Shown: one piece after another, positions 7,376-9,323 of the stretch
Layout of the letters: each line of letters starts with the position of its first letter
How positions within the stretch are numbered: the stretch's first letter is position 1
Origin: Lachnospiraceae bacterium UBA3332
GTDB taxonomy: Bacteria > Bacillota > Clostridia > Lachnospirales > Lachnospiraceae
Reading direction: 5' to 3'
Assembly (NCBI GenBank): GCA_002361095.1
Contig: DERU01000189.1
Span: 1-9,323 of the forward strand
Length of the DNA stretch: 9,323 nucleotides
Translations under genes and position numbers: made by a program
The notes under the pieces: generated by a model
Told to the model about the DNA's origin: nothing
The model's database searches: none
What the model saw: the letters and a program-made list of their open reading frames with translations, nothing else

Positions 7376-9219
7376 AAACAGGGGAAAAGAAAGCGGAAGT
7401 AAAAATGAAGGATCAGGAACGGGAAAAGCTGCTGCCTCATTATTGCGGGGAACGCGTGCCAAACTGTGATTACCACTCCGGTATGCTGCCCCCCGTAAAG
7501 GGGGCGGCCTGTTATCAGGTGACACGGGCAAACCGTACCCATCCGGAATGGGACGACGGGGTGGGCGGCACATACAAGCACGGGGCGGACCTGGCATACC
7601 GCAGCGGTATGTTTTACCTGCATTATTTTACCAATCCCATGAGTGAGCACACCGGCGCAGGGCAGAGCATCCTGGCGTCTTCCGAAGACGGTATGCAATG
7701 GGACGATTTTCGGGTGGCTTTCCCTCCGTATCGGATCCCGGCCTGTACGGTGACAAACGCCACAGGGGAAACCGTTTCGTTTTCGGGGGATACCTATGCT
7801 TTTGTGCACCAGCGGACGGGATTTTATCAGACAAAAAGCGGCAGACTGCTGCTTTTGGGGTTTTACGGGTGGTCCCCCAAGCCCTGGGTGAACAATTGGG
7901 ACTGCTACGGCATCGGAAGGGTGGTGCGGGAACTGTATCCCGACGACACGATGGGGCCGATTTATTTTATCCGTCCCTGCTGGCAGGGCGGTTGGGACGA
8001 AGGACAGCTGTTGTATCCCCTTTATACGAAATCACCGGATGAAGCTTTTGTTGCCTGCTGTGAAGAACTGTTGGCCGATTCCCTTGCCGTGCAGCAGTGG
8101 GCGGAGGAAAACGGTGACAGGGATCCGCTGGTTTTAATTAAACACGGGCCGGAGAAGGATGCTTCCAATCAGGCGTTTTGCTGGTATCATATAGACGAAG
8201 ATACGGTGATCGGGCTATGGAAGCATTCCCGGTGTGCGCGCAGCGGCGACGGCGGAAAAACATGGACGCCCGTGACCGTATGCCCGTCTTTGGTTATGAG
8301 CGGGCAAAAGGTCTGGGCGCAGAAAACGGCGGACGGCAGATACGCCATGGTTTACGATCCGACACTGGAGTCCACCCATCGCTGGCCCATGTGCGTTACT
8401 ACCTCTGAGGACGGCATTGCTTACGGGGACATGCTGCTGGTACATGGGGAAGTTCCGCCCATGCGTTTCGGCGGCTACTGGAAGGATTACGGGCCCCAGT
8501 ATATGCGGGGGATTGCGGAGGGGATCGACCGCCCAAAGGACGCCATGTGGATTGCTTATACGGTGAACAAAGAAGATGTGTGGGTGGCGCGTCTGCCCCT
8601 TCCTGTCACCGGCACGGAGACGCAGCGGGTTTTGCGGGACGGTTATGAGGCGTTTACCCTTTATTCCCCCAAATGGGCCCCGGTCACGGTTACGGGCGGG
8701 AATGCGCCCGGTCTGCGTCTCTGCGATTTTGACCGCTACGACTATGCCAAGGCGGAAAGGGTTTTGTATGAATCCCCCCTGCAGAAGCTTTCTTTTTCCG
8801 TAACCCCGCAGCAGGACGGACACGGCACCCTTTATTGCGAACTGCAAAATCCGCAGGGACAAACGGCTGTCCGCCTTGTTTTTGCACCGGACGGAACGCT
8901 TTATGTGCGCACTACCGCCCTCGTTCCGGTCTGTTCCTACCGCGCTTGTCAAAAAATACGGCTGAATCTGTGTGTTGACTGTGGCAGTCACACGTTTGTT
9001 CTCTGCGTGGACGGCCGGGAACATAGGCGTGCGCTTTTCATGACGGCAGTTTCCGCCGTCTCCCGCTTTGTCCTGCGCACCGGCCCCAACCGCATGTCTC
9101 CCACACGTGAAGACATTCCCGTTGAGGATACTTCCTACGAACTGCCCCTTGCGGACGAAAAGGCCCCGGAGGCAGCGTTTGTGCTCACGGATTTTTACGT
9201 ACAAAGCGGAGAAGCCTAG
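7372..9219 (+). CDS. beta-propeller protein with Asp-box, sialidase-superfamily-like, function unknown
   Basis: A 615-residue protein, probably a glycan-active enzyme. Residues about 60-410 look like a beta-propeller: repeated strand patterns ending in a perfect Asp-box, SGDGGKTW (291-298), with degenerate copies at SSEDGMQW (103-110) and TSEDGIAY (344-351). Conserved-looking polar clusters are KHGADLAYRSG (69-79), NPMSEHTGAGQS (88-99), NWDCYGIGR (175-183), WAQKTADGRYAMVYDP (315-330), STHRWP (334-339) and NKEDVWVAR (399-407). Residues about 450-613 read as a beta-sandwich, perhaps a concanavalin-like fold. No signal peptide is seen. ATG 7372 overlaps the sulfatase stop as ATGA, and AGAAGG lies just upstream, so coupled translation is likely; ATG 7405 is the alternative. 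Asp-boxes alone do not prove sialidase activity: a YRIP (120-123) recalls the sialidase FRIP motif but lies after the first Asp-box-like block. Propeller polysaccharide lyases or hydrolases are alternatives. Confidence 0.7.
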   Translation: MKTGEKKAEVKMKDQEREKLLPHYCGERVPNCDYHSGMLPPVKGAACYQVTRANRTHPEWDDGVGGTYKHGADLAYRSGMFYLHYFTNPMSEHTGAGQSILASSEDGMQWDDFRVAFPPYRIPACTVTNATGETVSFSGDTYAFVHQRTGFYQTKSGRLLLLGFYGWSPKPWVNNWDCYGIGRVVRELYPDDTMGPIYFIRPCWQGGWDEGQLLYPLYTKSPDEAFVACCEELLADSLAVQQWAEENGDRDPLVLIKHGPEKDASNQAFCWYHIDEDTVIGLWKHSRCARSGDGGKTWTPVTVCPSLVMSGQKVWAQKTADGRYAMVYDPTLESTHRWPMCVTTSEDGIAYGDMLLVHGEVPPMRFGGYWKDYGPQYMRGIAEGIDRPKDAMWIAYTVNKEDVWVARLPLPVTGTETQRVLRDGYEAFTLYSPKWAPVTVTGGNAPGLRLCDFDRYDYAKAERVLYESPLQKLSFSVTPQQDGHGTLYCELQNPQGQTAVRLVFAPDGTLYVRTTALVPVCSYRACQKIRLNLCVDCGSHTFVLCVDGREHRRALFMTAVSAVSRFVLRTGPNRMSPTREDIPVEDTSYELPLADEKAPEAAFVLTDFYVQSGEA

Positions 9220-9238
9220 AGCGTGTTTGAAGCACGCT
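9220..9238 (+). terminator. weak hairpin directly after the propeller gene
   Basis: AGCGTG (9220-9225) pairs with CACGCT (9233-9238) around a seven-base loop, starting on the base after the stop codon. Only TT and then AAAA follow, so it is a poor intrinsic terminator by itself. It may protect the 3' end of the message or act with the larger hairpin downstream. Confidence 0.35.
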
Positions 9239-9292
9239 TTAAAACCGGCCTGTGGGATGAAGCGGCACAGTGGGGAAAAACAAGGCAGGGGG

Positions 9293-9323
9293 TGGCTTTC
9301 CGACCGCCGCCGTCGGAAAGCCA
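9293..9323. terminator. perfect 12-bp hairpin at window edge, probable terminator
   Basis: TGGCTTTCCGAC (9293-9304) and GTCGGAAAGCCA (9312-9323) are exact complements around a CGCCGCC loop. The right arm runs to the last base, so the stem may be longer, and whether a T-run follows cannot be seen. The position about 75 bases after the last gene favours a terminator over a repeat or insertion-element end. Confidence 0.55.

Noticed and set aside
8215..9204. Open frame of 329 codons on the - strand
   Set aside because: It is antisense to the propeller gene, without a ribosome site or domain, and rich in Arg, Gly and His as expected from a shadow.
7372..9219. Calling the propeller protein a sialidase (nanH/GH33)
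   Set aside because: An Asp-box and a YRIP sequence are present, but I cannot place the three arginines, the Glu/Tyr pair and the Asp of a sialidase active site, and YRIP lies after the first Asp-box-like block instead of before it. No sialic acid genes are nearby.
1..9323. CRISPR arrays, tRNA or rRNA genes, insertion sequences
   Set aside because: No spaced direct repeats, tRNA-like cloverleafs, rRNA segments or transposase motifs were recognised on either strand.

Overview
The window looks like a chromosomal segment of an anaerobic Firmicute, most likely a gut Clostridia of the Lachnospiraceae type. The grounds are strong AAGGAG-type ribosome sites, an argB-argD pair with a Firmicute-style promoter, a GH125 exo-mannosidase of clostridial length, a Cys-type sulfatase and moderate-to-high GC. 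The taxonomy is inference; no rRNA or other marker gene is present. All six genes lie on the + strand and there is no sign of mobile DNA.

Region 1 (1-3757) is an arginine biosynthesis unit. A clean sigma-A-type promoter (66-94) and a roughly 70-nt leader with a small perfect hairpin precede argB (N-acetylglutamate kinase, with the features of the arginine-inhibited class) and argD (acetylornithine aminotransferase). Fifteen bases after argD comes a membrane-anchored protein resembling sugar-binding proteins of ABC importers. It has no lipobox cysteine and no permease gene beside it. The other arg genes are outside the window.

Region 2 (3758-4424) holds a small five-helix membrane protein of the YdcZ type (drug/metabolite transporter superfamily), followed by a very strong 18-bp-stem terminator that probably works in both directions.

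Region 3 (4425-9323) is a carbohydrate unit with its own TTGACA promoter just after that terminator. It encodes a GH125 exo-alpha-1,6-mannosidase, a sulfatase with an intact formylglycine motif and a 615-residue beta-propeller protein with an Asp-box and a C-terminal beta-sandwich-like region. Spacing is tight: 23 bases between the first two genes and an ATGA overlap between the last two. None of the three has a signal peptide, so they probably act together in the cytoplasm on an imported oligosaccharide. A plausible but unproven substrate is a sulfated, alpha-1,6-mannose-containing glycan fragment. The propeller protein is the least understood part and the best candidate for new enzymology. 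Hairpins after it (9220-9238 and 9293-9323, the latter touching the window edge) probably end the transcript.
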